A DNA stretch of 18,790 nucleotides from an uncultured bacterium (GCA_937870675.1 CALMZN010000078.1:1-18790); one strand, 5' to 3'. Shown: positions 1 to 9,063, numbered from the stretch's first letter. The notes: a model not told the origin generated them from the sequence alone. Made by a program: numbers and translations.

Positions 1-3000
1 TCTGGATAATCAGTGCCATCGCAAAATTCGCCATAAACATCTTGGACAATATTGTCTCCACAATACCCGCCAATAGTTGGCGTACAGCGCGTATAGCGTG
101 GGTGAGTCACTAAATCAGCGTCATTGACCATGCGACATTGGTATTGATTGAATTCACTGGATTGAGCCGGATGAACAGTGGTCAACAAAGTGGTATCGCA
201 AAACTCCCGATAATCATATTGCAAGATATTATCACCGCAATATGGCTGGTTGACAAAATTACAACTAGTGGAACAAGTATAAGCATTTGTAGCTGTAGCC
301 ACACTTGGCAAAGGCGTAGTGTAGTCAGCGTAATCGCAATTCTCTGGGACTTGCACAATACCATCCCCGCAAATACCCTGATAAGGTGTAGTGCCATTAT
401 CACAAAGCATACTGCAACCAAGCGAAGTGCCTGGAGGAACGCACAAAACATTACCATTATCCGGACAATCCCAGCCAGCCAAGCCATTGGGACTACCAGT
501 GACATCGCAAGCTTCTCGGCCAGATGTCCAGACACCATCACCGCACTTGGCGGCTGGCAAAGTATCTGCACAAACCACATTGCAAGAGGAGTTGCAATTA
601 TTAGTAGCCAAAATATAAGTTCCTGGAACTGTCGCGCTTGGACAATGGAAAAAGCCATTATTTACAGTTCTGGTATTAACTATATCGCAATTTTCATAAA
701 CTGTTTGTAATTTATTATCGCGACAATAACCACCACAAATTTCCGCAGTCAAAACGAGTTCATACCACTGACACTGATCAATCGTACCGGGCGGATTACA
801 GCCAGTAATTTGCTCATTCCACCAAGGATGATCTCCTAATACTGCGTCGCACTGATAATCATTGAATCCACCATCGCATTCTTCCCCACTGTCTACCACG
901 CCATTACCGCAAGTATTCACACCCGGTATACTCGGAGTTTCCGTACAATATAAATTTAAAATAGTTCTGATATTTCCTATACTAACAATACCCGGCGCGC
1001 TCACGCCATTATACAAATCGTCATAAAATGTTGTTGAATTGTACGGCACTGGATCATATTCAAAATGACTATCCAACCTATAGCTACGACCGCCATCTAA
1101 TAACTGATAACCATAAATATAAGAATCAGTTGAACACTGGAATTCTCTAGTAGCTTCGTTCCAGCAGGTCTCTGGATCAGCGCCTGCTAAGGGGCAAGTG
1201 GAAAACTTGTTTATTGGATCCACTGGCAAGGTCTGTTTCAGGTCAGTAGCCAAGGTCTGTTGCCATGACGGCCATTTGCTATTTGACTGACCGGGCACAA
1301 AAGTGCCGGCATTGAGCTGTGGATAATAATTCACGCAAGTATTGCCTACGCCACATTGAGCATCACTCACACAGCTAATTTGAGCATTTTGACTGCAAGC
1401 TTTATGAGCAACGCCATACTGCTCGACATATTTTTTGATCGGCAACAAATCAGTCAAGCGCTTGACATCGCGACGCAGTTTTAGAGACCTAGAACGACAA
1501 ATAGTTCCAGTTGGGCAGTCAAAATCAGTAGAACAAACTCTAACCACACCATCTGAGTCAACACCCGAACACAAGTTGTCATCATTGATGGTAGAAAAAT
1601 CACTATTAGTGTTAAGTTGAAAATTAGTCACTAATTGATCGTAGATATTTTTGGTTTGGGCGTTGGCGCCAATACTATAAGCAATAATATAAATATTAGT
1701 ATAAATAGTGTCATCAGCTATATTGGCCGCGGAGATATAAGTTGTATTACCCACCCGCATGGCTTCATAGCCATCAACCATGCTCATAGTGCCCACTGCG
1801 TCACCGGGGAATTTCTCTTTGTACCACTCCTTGACGCTCAAGTGCCCGGCATTGGGCATGATTCTAAAAATAATAAAATTTGTCTCCGGAGTGTCTCCAG
1901 CTATGTTGACTGTAAATATATACTCTTGCAAAATAGTGCTAGCATGAGCGCTAGGAACCGGCGCCCCTAAATCTGGTAAAATAGGACTGCCCTCAGTAAA
2001 TTGCTGGCAATAATAGGTGGAAAAATTCAAAGCTGTTTCTATCCAAGGGAAGCTACTAAGCCCAGGCCAAGGATCCTGGCACAAAAACACAGTCACTGGC
2101 AAACTAGCGCTGGCTGTGCCTAAGTCCACACCAGAAATATTACCAGAAGCCGTCACGCTTACTGATGCTTGACCATTTTCCCCGGCTGTAGCAATGACTT
2201 CTTGACCGACAAGAGTATTAAGATCAACGCTTTCTTCATTGGGACTGACTTGCCAAGCATAATCAACGCCAGATATTGCTGTGGCTTGCCGACTATAAGC
2301 TATAGCCGAGTAATAATGTTGATTGCCGTCAGTAGTCGCTACATCATCTCCCTCACAAGTATTGCCACCGCAAGTGAACCAATCTTCACTAGGATTGGTG
2401 AGCACATAGCTAATCTGGCAAATCTCTGTGCCAGTAGTAAAAACCCAGGGATCCAAATCTGGGTCAATAAGATCAAGCGCCATATTATTCAAACTGACAA
2501 TACCAGTGCCTAATGAAATGTGATATTGACTGTTAGCCACCAAAAGTTCTGTGGGTAAAAAAATTACTTTAGTTTCATTGTTGACCAAATCGGTGTCAGG
2601 TCCATCAACAGTAGCAAAAGCATAAGTACCAGGAACCACAATATCACTAGAATTATATAGTTTTAAATTATTTCTAATGCTATCCAGATTCATCTTTTCG
2701 CTAAATACTATTTCAATAGCTGTGTTGCGACACTGTTCTAGAGCTCCAAGTGATGGACTATAGTCCTCTATGCGTGGAATAGAATAAATCGGCCCAGTGA
2801 TGGTTAGCTCACCTGGTATGACTGGCAAGCTTCTGGCTCCTTGAGTGACCGCGCATTGAATAGTAGTGGCTCCAGTCGAAACACTCATGGCTCTAGCTGT
2901 TTGGGCAGTGCCCGATATAGTGGCCACTGCTGGAACAACAGACGACCAATTGTAAGTGCAAGTATCACAATTTACCGGCATATAGCCACAAAGGTCCGTA

Positions 3001-6000
3001 TTGCTGGTAGCTTGGGCTGAATAACTAACACTTTGACCTATGGTAGCTGTGGCGCTAGTCGGAATAACACTGGCTCCTGTCACCAAACACTCTTCTGCGC
3101 CAACCGTAAAATCCCACCCTCCGCCAGTATAGGCGCTACCAAAAACATTGGTAAGACCAACGGCTATACTTACTACATATCTATGACCACTGACAAAGGG
3201 CTGATGCTCTATCCTAACCACACTTCCACTGGCTTGATTAATATCTACAAATACACCCGCCGTTACATTTCTAGCTGGGATATAATATGTATCCATAATT
3301 CTAACCAGATTGTTGATATTAGCAACCGAAGCAGCATCAAGCTGAGTATTGAAAGTCATACCCACTATGGCATTAAGGCAGGCCTCATCGCAATCAGGAT
3401 AATGAGCTGTCATCAGTAATGAATTCACATAAACTGTATAATCAATATATAAATTTGTGTTATTGGAAATAGTCGTGCCTCTGATTTCGCAACTAATGGT
3501 AGTATCGCCAGTCGCTGGTATAATACTACTAGTTGTCAGGGCTGAAGTGTTGGCACTTCCTGTTTCTTGTATAGTAGCCACTGAAACATCTGATGAACCC
3601 CAAGCATACTCACAAGTATCGCAAATCAGACGCTGAACACCGCAAATGCTCACATCGGCTGTTGGCGCGGCATAATAGTCAACTGTTTGGCTGGGTCTCA
3701 AGGCCGTATAATTCAAAGGCGTGATGCTGACTCCAGTAAAAACACAAGTGCCTTGCCCGACTGTAAACTCCCAATAATAAGGCCAGGTCAATCTTTCATT
3801 TTCAAAACTTAAAATCCCCTGACTCACTGTCACTCCATAAGTATGGTTAAGCAATAGGGTGCCAGCATAGTCAAGAACAACAGTGGCCGGCACTTCAGCA
3901 CCTTCATTTTCTGTCAAGGTGATCGAGTCAATTGCCACATTTACAGGGCTGGCCGGATTTGTGACATCAGTAATAGTGTAATTAGTAGTAAGCGTGGCAC
4001 TGGCATCATCCAACAAAACATTGAAGCCAACCCCAATTTCAGCATTGCCACAAGAGCTATCGCAAGCTGGCCAGTGGGCTATCACCTCCAAAGGAGTAGT
4101 TGGTGTGGGTACGGTCTGAAAAGTCCAGCCATAAGTGCACATCAGAGTATTACTACAATTCAAAGCGCAATAATTACCAATACTATTCTCACAACAAATT
4201 TCGGAAATAGCTGTGTTGCAATCTCCATCATCATTACAGGAACTAACTCTGAAATTAAAAGCATTGGACTCTTGAGCGTCTGCAGAGACGACCGCCACAG
4301 GGCCAGTTTCTGCCCCATCAGGCACCGGCATATACAAAGCATTGTTATTTCCCCACAAAGAAGTACCAACAATTACACTACTATTTTGATTGTTATAAAA
4401 TTTAATTTGACCAGCCGTAGTGCCAAAATTATCGCCATAAAAACTAACCAATGAATTTTTTGGGCCATTGTCTGGATACATATAGCACAAACCCGGCCCC
4501 GGAGTGCCAGTAGTAAAAGTAAATTCTTTGGTATTGCTTTCTTTGCCGTCAGAACGAATTACCTTGACCTCATAAATCTCACCTACAACAAGACCAGTAG
4601 GCACTTTGACCAAAATCAAGCTACTAGACCAGACCGAAGAACTGCATTGCAAAGGAAAAGAAAAATCTCCGGAAACATTGTCAAAGAGAACATTACCATC
4701 ACCCTTGGTATCGCCAAAATTAGTACCATTGATAGTCAAATAAGTGCCAGTCGGGCCAGCAGTTGGGGTAATATTGACTATACTAGGATCGCCAGCCAGT
4801 GTTTCCGTAATATTAAAAGGATAAGGATTGCTCAAATTTAAGCCATCATTCAACTGAATACCCACCAATCCCGTACGCAAATTGGGCACATTAGATGTGG
4901 CTGTGTCAGTAGTTTCATTGATGCTGGTATTATAGCCGACTATGCCACCATATTTGACAGTATTACCCACAGCATCCACAAAGCTGACTCCTGTGATTTC
5001 CACTTCTGTATTTAAAGATCCAGCCACTGGGTCAGCCAAACAGATGCCTGGGCGATTGGTTGTGTTTATCACAAAAGAAACCCCATTGCTGGGCACAGTA
5101 CTGCCACTAGGCAATACCGTGACTGTATAAACGCCTGCTCCATCTCCTGTCAAATCCGGTACCCCAACTATAATGTTTGTGTCTGTCCACAAATCACTGC
5201 AAGCCGAATTGAGGCCTGAGGGTAATTGGGCTGGCGTCACTACACCTGAAGCATCGCTAAAAAGCACTTGTCCATAAGTGGTGCCAAAACTAGAACCCTG
5301 AATAGTGAGCAAGTTGTCCTCAGCGCCATTATCTGGAGTTATATAATCAATGTGAGGACCACCAATTTCTATTACACCGCTACAAATACTAGCCGGTCGA
5401 CACTCGCCAATGCTACAACATTCCGAATCGCAATCACCATCATTGTCACAAGTGACCTTAAAAAATTCTGAATCAGAAGGATCAACCGTAATAGCGTCAT
5501 TGGAAATAATAATATCGCCAGCCAAAGCTGTGTTGGGTATGGTAAATCTTATTTCTGTGTCCGTCCAATCAGCATTATCAAAAGCAACCGGAATTTGAGT
5601 GGCGGCTGTGCCATCCCAACCAGTCATAAAAATATTTCTAGTGCCTGTGGTGCCAAAATTTATGCCATAGGCCGTCACAGCAGTGCCAGTCGGTCCTTCG
5701 TCGGGCACCAAACAAGCAATGTTCAAACCCGGCACGCCAGCCAAAGCCACAAAAGGCGTATGTGAATCCGATCGCTGTATACTATCAACTGTATTTTCTA
5801 CCATCACACTATATGAGTTGCCTGGAGCTGTATTTGGAACATTTGGCACTATTGCTTTTACTTGATAATAGATATTAGTACCACTGACAAAACGTTGTCT
5901 CCAATACGGACTAGTGCCACAAGATACTAGTGAAGCGTCTGTTGATACCGCTGTAGCATTTTCTATAAAACTAACTTTACTAGTAGCCGCGTCAACATAA

Positions 6001-6524
6001 GCGCCAAAGTTCCAGCCAGAGATAGTGACATAAGCGCCAACTTGATTGCTGGTCGGCGAGAAGCCGCATATCAACATGCCTCCATCTATAGGTGGCGGAC
6101 AAGCTACCACGGCAGTGTCATCATCACTATCATCTCCATCTTCGCTGGCGCCATCGCCAACTATATTATTGTATAGGGTACCAACTACAAAATTGGCAAT
6201 ACCATAAGAAGCAAAAATAATAGCCAAGCCAATGACCGCCGAGACCAAGATGCCTTTGGCCTTTTTAATCTGTTCAGCATTGCCTCGAGAAGTGAACCAC
6301 AGCCAACCAGCATAGAGACCAAGCAATACGGCAATACCACCCAAAAAATACAAGACAATATTGACAATATTGATGACAATATCAAATATATCACGAGAGC
6401 CAGTAGCTACTGACAAGCCATTCAGAGAACCCGAACCAAATGGATCACCCTGAGCCAGGACTCGCTCTGTCTGCCCGACCAGCAGATAGACTATGAAGAC
6501 AATACAAGACAATAATTTTTTCAT
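1..6524 (-). CDS. Giant secreted surface protein with pilin-like N-terminus, TIG/Big Ig-like repeats and DUF4215-type Cys-rich repeats (partial, C-terminus outside window)
   Basis: I translated one uninterrupted frame from the ATG at 6524 to the left edge: 2174 codons with no stop, so the gene continues beyond the window. Residues 1-24 look like a signal peptide (cleavage near VLA/Q). Residues about 49-77 and 91-114 are two hydrophobic helices separated by a short WFTSRGN-type turn and basic KKAKG segment, as in TrbC/VirB2-like type IV secretion pilins. An acidic linker follows (about 118-135). Six TIG/IPT-like modules start near residues 150, 270, 388, 494, 580 and 677, several with a (T/N)xFG signature. 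Ig-like Big_5/Big_2-type modules cover about 812-1430. Cys pairs of the CxxDxDC type occur near 357, 760, 1664 and 1715. At least five C-G-(D/N)-(G/N)-x-(V/I) repeats of DUF4215 type start near 1869. The role is probably adhesion or cell-surface contact (inference). It lies 29 bp after its sibling gene, in likely operon. No Shine-Dalgarno is evident. Confidence 0.88.
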   Translation of the reverse strand, partial: MKKLLSCIVFIVYLLVGQTERVLAQGDPFGSGSLNGLSVATGSRDIFDIVINIVNIVLYFLGGIAVLLGLYAGWLWFTSRGNAEQIKKAKGILVSAVIGLAIIFASYGIANFVVGTLYNNIVGDGASEDGDDSDDDTAVVACPPPIDGGMLICGFSPTSNQVGAYVTISGWNFGAYVDAATSKVSFIENATAVSTDASLVSCGTSPYWRQRFVSGTNIYYQVKAIVPNVPNTAPGNSYSVMVENTVDSIQRSDSHTPFVALAGVPGLNIACLVPDEGPTGTAVTAYGINFGTTGTRNIFMTGWDGTAATQIPVAFDNADWTDTEIRFTIPNTALAGDIIISNDAITVDPSDSEFFKVTCDNDGDCDSECCSIGECRPASICSGVIEIGGPHIDYITPDNGAEDNLLTIQGSSFGTTYGQVLFSDASGVVTPAQLPSGLNSACSDLWTDTNIIVGVPDLTGDGAGVYTVTVLPSGSTVPSNGVSFVINTTNRPGICLADPVAGSLNTEVEITGVSFVDAVGNTVKYGGIVGYNTSINETTDTATSNVPNLRTGLVGIQLNDGLNLSNPYPFNITETLAGDPSIVNITPTAGPTGTYLTINGTNFGDTKGDGNVLFDNVSGDFSFPLQCSSSVWSSSLILVKVPTGLVVGEIYEVKVIRSDGKESNTKEFTFTTGTPGPGLCYMYPDNGPKNSLVSFYGDNFGTTAGQIKFYNNQNSSVIVGTSLWGNNNALYMPVPDGAETGPVAVVSADAQESNAFNFRVSSCNDDGDCNTAISEICCENSIGNYCALNCSNTLMCTYGWTFQTVPTPTTPLEVIAHWPACDSSCGNAEIGVGFNVLLDDASATLTTNYTITDVTNPASPVNVAIDSITLTENEGAEVPATVVLDYAGTLLLNHTYGVTVSQGILSFENERLTWPYYWEFTVGQGTCVFTGVSITPLNYTALRPSQTVDYYAAPTADVSICGVQRLICDTCEYAWGSSDVSVATIQETGSANTSALTTSSIIPATGDTTISCEIRGTTISNNTNLYIDYTVYVNSLLMTAHYPDCDEACLNAIVGMTFNTQLDAASVANINNLVRIMDTYYIPARNVTAGVFVDINQASGSVVRIEHQPFVSGHRYVVSIAVGLTNVFGSAYTGGGWDFTVGAEECLVTGASVIPTSATATIGQSVSYSAQATSNTDLCGYMPVNCDTCTYNWSSVVPAVATISGTAQTARAMSVSTGATTIQCAVTQGARSLPVIPGELTITGPIYSIPRIEDYSPSLGALEQCRNTAIEIVFSEKMNLDSIRNNLKLYNSSDIVVPGTYAFATVDGPDTDLVNNETKVIFLPTELLVANSQYHISLGTGIVSLNNMALDLIDPDLDPWVFTTGTEICQISYVLTNPSEDWFTCGGNTCEGDDVATTDGNQHYYSAIAYSRQATAISGVDYAWQVSPNEESVDLNTLVGQEVIATAGENGQASVSVTASGNISGVDLGTASASLPVTVFLCQDPWPGLSSFPWIETALNFSTYYCQQFTEGSPILPDLGAPVPSAHASTILQEYIFTVNIAGDTPETNFIIFRIMPNAGHLSVKEWYKEKFPGDAVGTMSMVDGYEAMRVGNTTYISAANIADDTIYTNIYIIAYSIGANAQTKNIYDQLVTNFQLNTNSDFSTINDDNLCSGVDSDGVVRVCSTDFDCPTGTICRSRSLKLRRDVKRLTDLLPIKKYVEQYGVAHKACSQNAQISCVSDAQCGVGNTCVNYYPQLNAGTFVPGQSNSKWPSWQQTLATDLKQTLPVDPINKFSTCPLAGADPETCWNEATREFQCSTDSYIYGYQLLDGGRSYRLDSHFEYDPVPYNSTTFYDDLYNGVSAPGIVSIGNIRTILNLYCTETPSIPGVNTCGNGVVDSGEECDGGFNDYQCDAVLGDHPWWNEQITGCNPPGTIDQCQWYELVLTAEICGGYCRDNKLQTVYENCDIVNTRTVNNGFFHCPSATVPGTYILATNNCNSSCNVVCADTLPAAKCGDGVWTSGREACDVTGSPNGLAGWDCPDNGNVLCVPPGTSLGCSMLCDNGTTPYQGICGDGIVQVPENCDYADYTTPLPSVATATNAYTCSTSCNFVNQPYCGDNILQYDYREFCDTTLLTTVHPAQSSEFNQYQCRMVNDADLVTHPRYTRCTPTIGGYCGDNIVQDVYGEFCDGTDYP

Positions 6525-6553
6525 GCTATATTTTTATTTTATTTTTATAAATT

Positions 6554-8179
6554 TTATGGTACTGGCACTACGCAAGACGAATCACTACAAGCTCCCAGAG
6601 TATCACAACGGCAATTTGCCCCCTCACACAGACAGGGATACCAACAATTTTGATTACTATCCATAATAGCCGAAGTGGAAGTCGCTAAATAATTGGTAGA
6701 GACCGTAAAACGATCATGATAAATATTTATGACATTGTTTTCCAAAACACCAGCATCACTCAAACGCAACCAATAATTTATAGGCGTGTCTATGTTTTCA
6801 AACAGCTTTATGTTGGTAGATTTTATTGAATCGGAAAATAACGACTTATCAAAAGTCATTTTTACTGGATCAGACAAGGGGGACAGATTGCCAATGGGTT
6901 CCATATTCACCATTGTTGGCGGAATCAAATCAATATTATCTAGTGTTTGAAAATTCCAAGTATAGACCGGGTCCAAAGAATTGCCAGCCATATCTTTGAT
7001 GTTAGCTGTCACTGTGCCAACAAACTCTTCATTTCCAGTCAGGCAAAAAACATTAAAACCACAAGAATTCTGACCACACAGCTCACTGGGGACAAACTCC
7101 ACTGTCTGATATTGATTAGATATGACATATTTGCCATTGTCTCTCTGCTCGGTGTCAGTGGCATCTCGATAAATCAAAGTTATGTTGTCAAAATCTGGCG
7201 CCACGCCATCAACCACACCAGTGGCTAGGGTTGGGTTAATGCTTTCAGAAAAATTAATCTGAACAATGGTATTTCTAGGAGTTGTAGCACCATTTCTTGG
7301 CCGGACCGAAACAACGCGTGGTGGTGTATTGTCAGAATAGGTGCCAACCGTAAAATACCAGCTATACGAGCCAAAAACAAAGGCCTCTCTATTATCAATA
7401 GTCCTTAGGTTGGCTAGAGTCATTTGATATTTGACATCTATTGTTTGTTCTCCTAGTAAATATGGATCTGTAGTAGCCGTACCATAGGGATTGATCTCAA
7501 AAACCCTTGGATCATTCGGATCATAAGCGACTGTCATGTCAGCCAAATTCACTGTGACGTCGCTAGTTCTATGCAAACGAATATTAGCTGTGTTGATAGG
7601 GCAAATTATTGGATTAGTGCCCGTACAATCCGCGCTACCAGTATCAGCGATAGTGTCAACCATCATCGGCTCTTTGAAAGTGACATAAATATTGGTATTT
7701 CTCGGTACACCCGTGGCATTTGGCTCTGGATAATGACTTTCGATAACCCCAGCCCCAAGACCGATACCACCGCCGTATATACCATCTCCAATTCCTATAT
7801 CATCATTGAGAATAGTGCGGATGGCCTCTTTGAAGATCCAGTTCACTGCGGCGTAGGAAGAAAATATGATAGCCAAACCAATGACCACCGAAATCATGAT
7901 CTTTTTGGCTTTGCTAATCTTTTCACTGTTGCCTTGCGAGGTGAACCATAGCCAGCCCGCGTACATAAATAACAAGACGGCTATACCGCCCAAAAAATAC
8001 AAAATAGTATTGACAATGCCGACCACCATGTCAAACAAACTGCGAGTGCTGGCGATCGACAAGCCACCGAGGGAATTTCTACCAAATGTATCGGTCTGAG
8101 CCAAGCTTGATTTTGGCAACAAAAAAATAACTGATCCAAGCCAAAAAATAAAGGCAGTTATCTTTTTTCGAATTAGCAT
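6554..8179 (-). CDS. Secreted protein with pilin-like head and three SbsA-like (Big_5) Ig domains
   Basis: This is a 541-residue protein. A signal peptide spans about 1-27 (SLA/Q). Two hydrophobic helices at about 50-79 and 93-116 flank a WFTSQGN turn and a KISKAKK segment. This head is nearly the same as that of the giant gene immediately downstream. Three Big_5/SbsA-like Ig modules follow at about 145-280, 286-412 and 418-505, each opening with a P-x-(N/G)-x-x-x-x-P/S type strand and an F-x-(E/K)-x-(M/I/L) strand typical of the family. The C-terminus (512-536) is a cysteine-rich tail with eight Cys, suggesting disulfides outside the cell. It has no sortase motif. ATG at 8179 is the only start that keeps the signal peptide; it lies 19 bp after yqeY, without a clear Shine-Dalgarno. 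The function is unknown; a cell-surface adhesin or pilus-associated subunit is the best inference. Confidence 0.85.
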   Translation of the reverse strand: MLIRKKITAFIFWLGSVIFLLPKSSLAQTDTFGRNSLGGLSIASTRSLFDMVVGIVNTILYFLGGIAVLLFMYAGWLWFTSQGNSEKISKAKKIMISVVIGLAIIFSSYAAVNWIFKEAIRTILNDDIGIGDGIYGGGIGLGAGVIESHYPEPNATGVPRNTNIYVTFKEPMMVDTIADTGSADCTGTNPIICPINTANIRLHRTSDVTVNLADMTVAYDPNDPRVFEINPYGTATTDPYLLGEQTIDVKYQMTLANLRTIDNREAFVFGSYSWYFTVGTYSDNTPPRVVSVRPRNGATTPRNTIVQINFSESINPTLATGVVDGVAPDFDNITLIYRDATDTEQRDNGKYVISNQYQTVEFVPSELCGQNSCGFNVFCLTGNEEFVGTVTANIKDMAGNSLDPVYTWNFQTLDNIDLIPPTMVNMEPIGNLSPLSDPVKMTFDKSLFSDSIKSTNIKLFENIDTPINYWLRLSDAGVLENNVINIYHDRFTVSTNYLATSTSAIMDSNQNCWYPCLCEGANCRCDTLGACSDSSCVVPVP

Positions 8180-8198
8180 GGGATAATTGATTTAATTT

Positions 8199-8654
8199 TT
8201 AAATTTTATTTTTAAAATCTTGATCCAATTTCTCTTTGACTAAGCGTTGAACTATTTGACCATCGGCCTGACCTTGTAATTTGATCATTACTTCTTTCAT
8301 GACTTGACCGAAATTATTTACACCACTGGCTAGCGCTACATCAATCGCCCGACTAATATCATCTTCTGACAATTCTGGCGGTAAATATTTTTTGATAATT
8401 TCCAATTCGGCTTGCTCTTTATCTGCCAAATCCGGACGATTGCCAGCATGAAAAGCGCTTATGGAATCAAGACGTTTTTTCATTTCCCGACGCAAAATCA
8501 AAATCACTTCCTGCTCTGACAGCTCGGGCTTACGCAATTCTATGGCCTGATTTTTGCAAGCGCTCTTGATCATGCGCAAAGTCAAAACAATGGTTTCGTC
8601 TTTGGCTTTTTGAGCATTGATTAAATCTTGATCTATTTGTTTGATTATTGACAT
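8199..8654 (-). CDS. yqeY: GatB/YqeY family protein
   Basis: This 151-residue protein belongs to the YqeY family, related to the tRNA-binding tail domain of GatB, a subunit of the Asp/Glu-tRNA amidotransferase. Its exact role is not settled; a link with tRNA or amidotransferase is inferred from homology. Seen in sequence: an N-terminal helix with LRMIKSA, a central KKRLDSI segment, a DLADKEQAELEIIKKYLP block and an LSEDDI motif, all family hallmarks at full length. I chose the ATG at 8654, preceded five bases upstream by GGTGG, instead of the TTG at 8666, which would put the Shine-Dalgarno-like bases inside the gene. It follows rpsU by 59 bp, and rpsU-yqeY adjacency is common in bacteria. A 10-bp hairpin lies in the gap. 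Confidence 0.93.
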   Translation of the reverse strand: MSIIKQIDQDLINAQKAKDETIVLTLRMIKSACKNQAIELRKPELSEQEVILILRREMKKRLDSISAFHAGNRPDLADKEQAELEIIKKYLPPELSEDDISRAIDVALASGVNNFGQVMKEVMIKLQGQADGQIVQRLVKEKLDQDFKNKI

Positions 8655-8670
8655 AATAGCCACCAAAACC

Positions 8671-8703
8671 TTGCCTATTACTAAAAAGATAGATAATAGG
8701 CAA
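8671..8703 (-). other. 10-bp perfect stem-loop between rpsU and yqeY
   Basis: TTGCCTATTA (8671-8680) and TAATAGGCAA (8694-8703) are exact inverted repeats around a 13-base loop. On the minus-strand transcript the hairpin lies between the rpsU stop and the yqeY ribosome-binding site. No clean T-run follows it, so it is more likely a processing, stability or partial attenuation element than a full terminator. Confidence 0.5.
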
Positions 8704-8713
8704 AAATTAGCGA

Positions 8714-8959
8714 TTATCTTCGCTTTTTTTTCTTGAAATCAGTTTCGTCCAATTTACCGGTTTTTTTCAAATACTCTATTTTGCCGGTAATTTTCTGACG
8801 TCGCAAAGCGCTTTCTTTAAGCGCTCTCCTAGTCTTTGGCTTGGAGTAAAATCTAACTTTTTTGGCTTGCAATATTTTACCGCTTTGCATAGTTTTTTTG
8901 GTAAATCTGCGAACCAAACTTTCGAATGATTCATTGTCTTTTTTTCTAACCTCTAGCAC
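8714..8959 (-). CDS. rpsU: 30S ribosomal protein S21
   Basis: This 81-residue basic protein of the small ribosomal subunit carries the S21 signature: an N-terminal VRKKDNESFESLVRRF segment and then a Lys/Arg-rich helix (KPKTRRALKESALRRQ). Many S21 proteins are 58-71 residues, so this one has a C-terminal extension ending in a run of Lys/Arg. The start is GTG at 8959, with a good GGAAGG Shine-Dalgarno (in AAAGGAAGGTGA) a few bases upstream, one of the clearest in the window. It is first in a minus-strand run with yqeY and the two pilin-headed genes. A promoter is visible at 9035-9063, with a small hairpin in the leader. Confidence 0.95.
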   Translation of the reverse strand: MLEVRKKDNESFESLVRRFTKKTMQSGKILQAKKVRFYSKPKTRRALKESALRRQKITGKIEYLKKTGKLDETDFKKKKRR

Positions 8960-9004
8960 TGTATTTCACCTTCCTTTCATAGTGATAAAAATATCCTGAA
9001 GAAT

Positions 9005-9022
9005 AATGACTCAAAAGTCATT
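9005..9022 (-). promoter_or_regulatory. Inverted repeat in the rpsU leader
   Basis: AATGACT (9005-9011) and AGTCATT (9016-9022) form a perfect 7-bp inverted repeat with a 4-base loop. It lies about 10 bases downstream of the predicted rpsU transcription start and about 45 bases before the GTG. It could be an operator or an RNA hairpin for autoregulation. Position and symmetry are seen; function is inference. Confidence 0.35.
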
Positions 9023-9034
9023 TATCTTACCTTT

Positions 9035-9063
9035 ATAATGACAAATTTTAAAACAAAAGTCAA
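9035..9063 (-). promoter_or_regulatory. Predicted sigma70-type promoter of rpsU
   Basis: On the minus strand TTGACT (9058-9063) and CATTAT (9035-9040) are separated by 17 bases. A TATAAA overlaps the -10 region but with a 20-base spacer. The -35 hexamer lies in the outer edge of the adjacent palindromic element (9061 onward). Confidence 0.5.

Noticed and set aside
138..710. 190-residue plus-strand open frame, with many others between 138 and 6000
   Set aside because: They lie antisense to the giant gene, have low-complexity, non-protein-like composition, and have no ribosome-binding sites or recognisable motifs. The minus frame is continuous and rich in known domains.
8655..8666. YqeY start at TTG 8666
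   Set aside because: The ATG at 8654 has GGTGG at proper spacing, and family members begin at this point.
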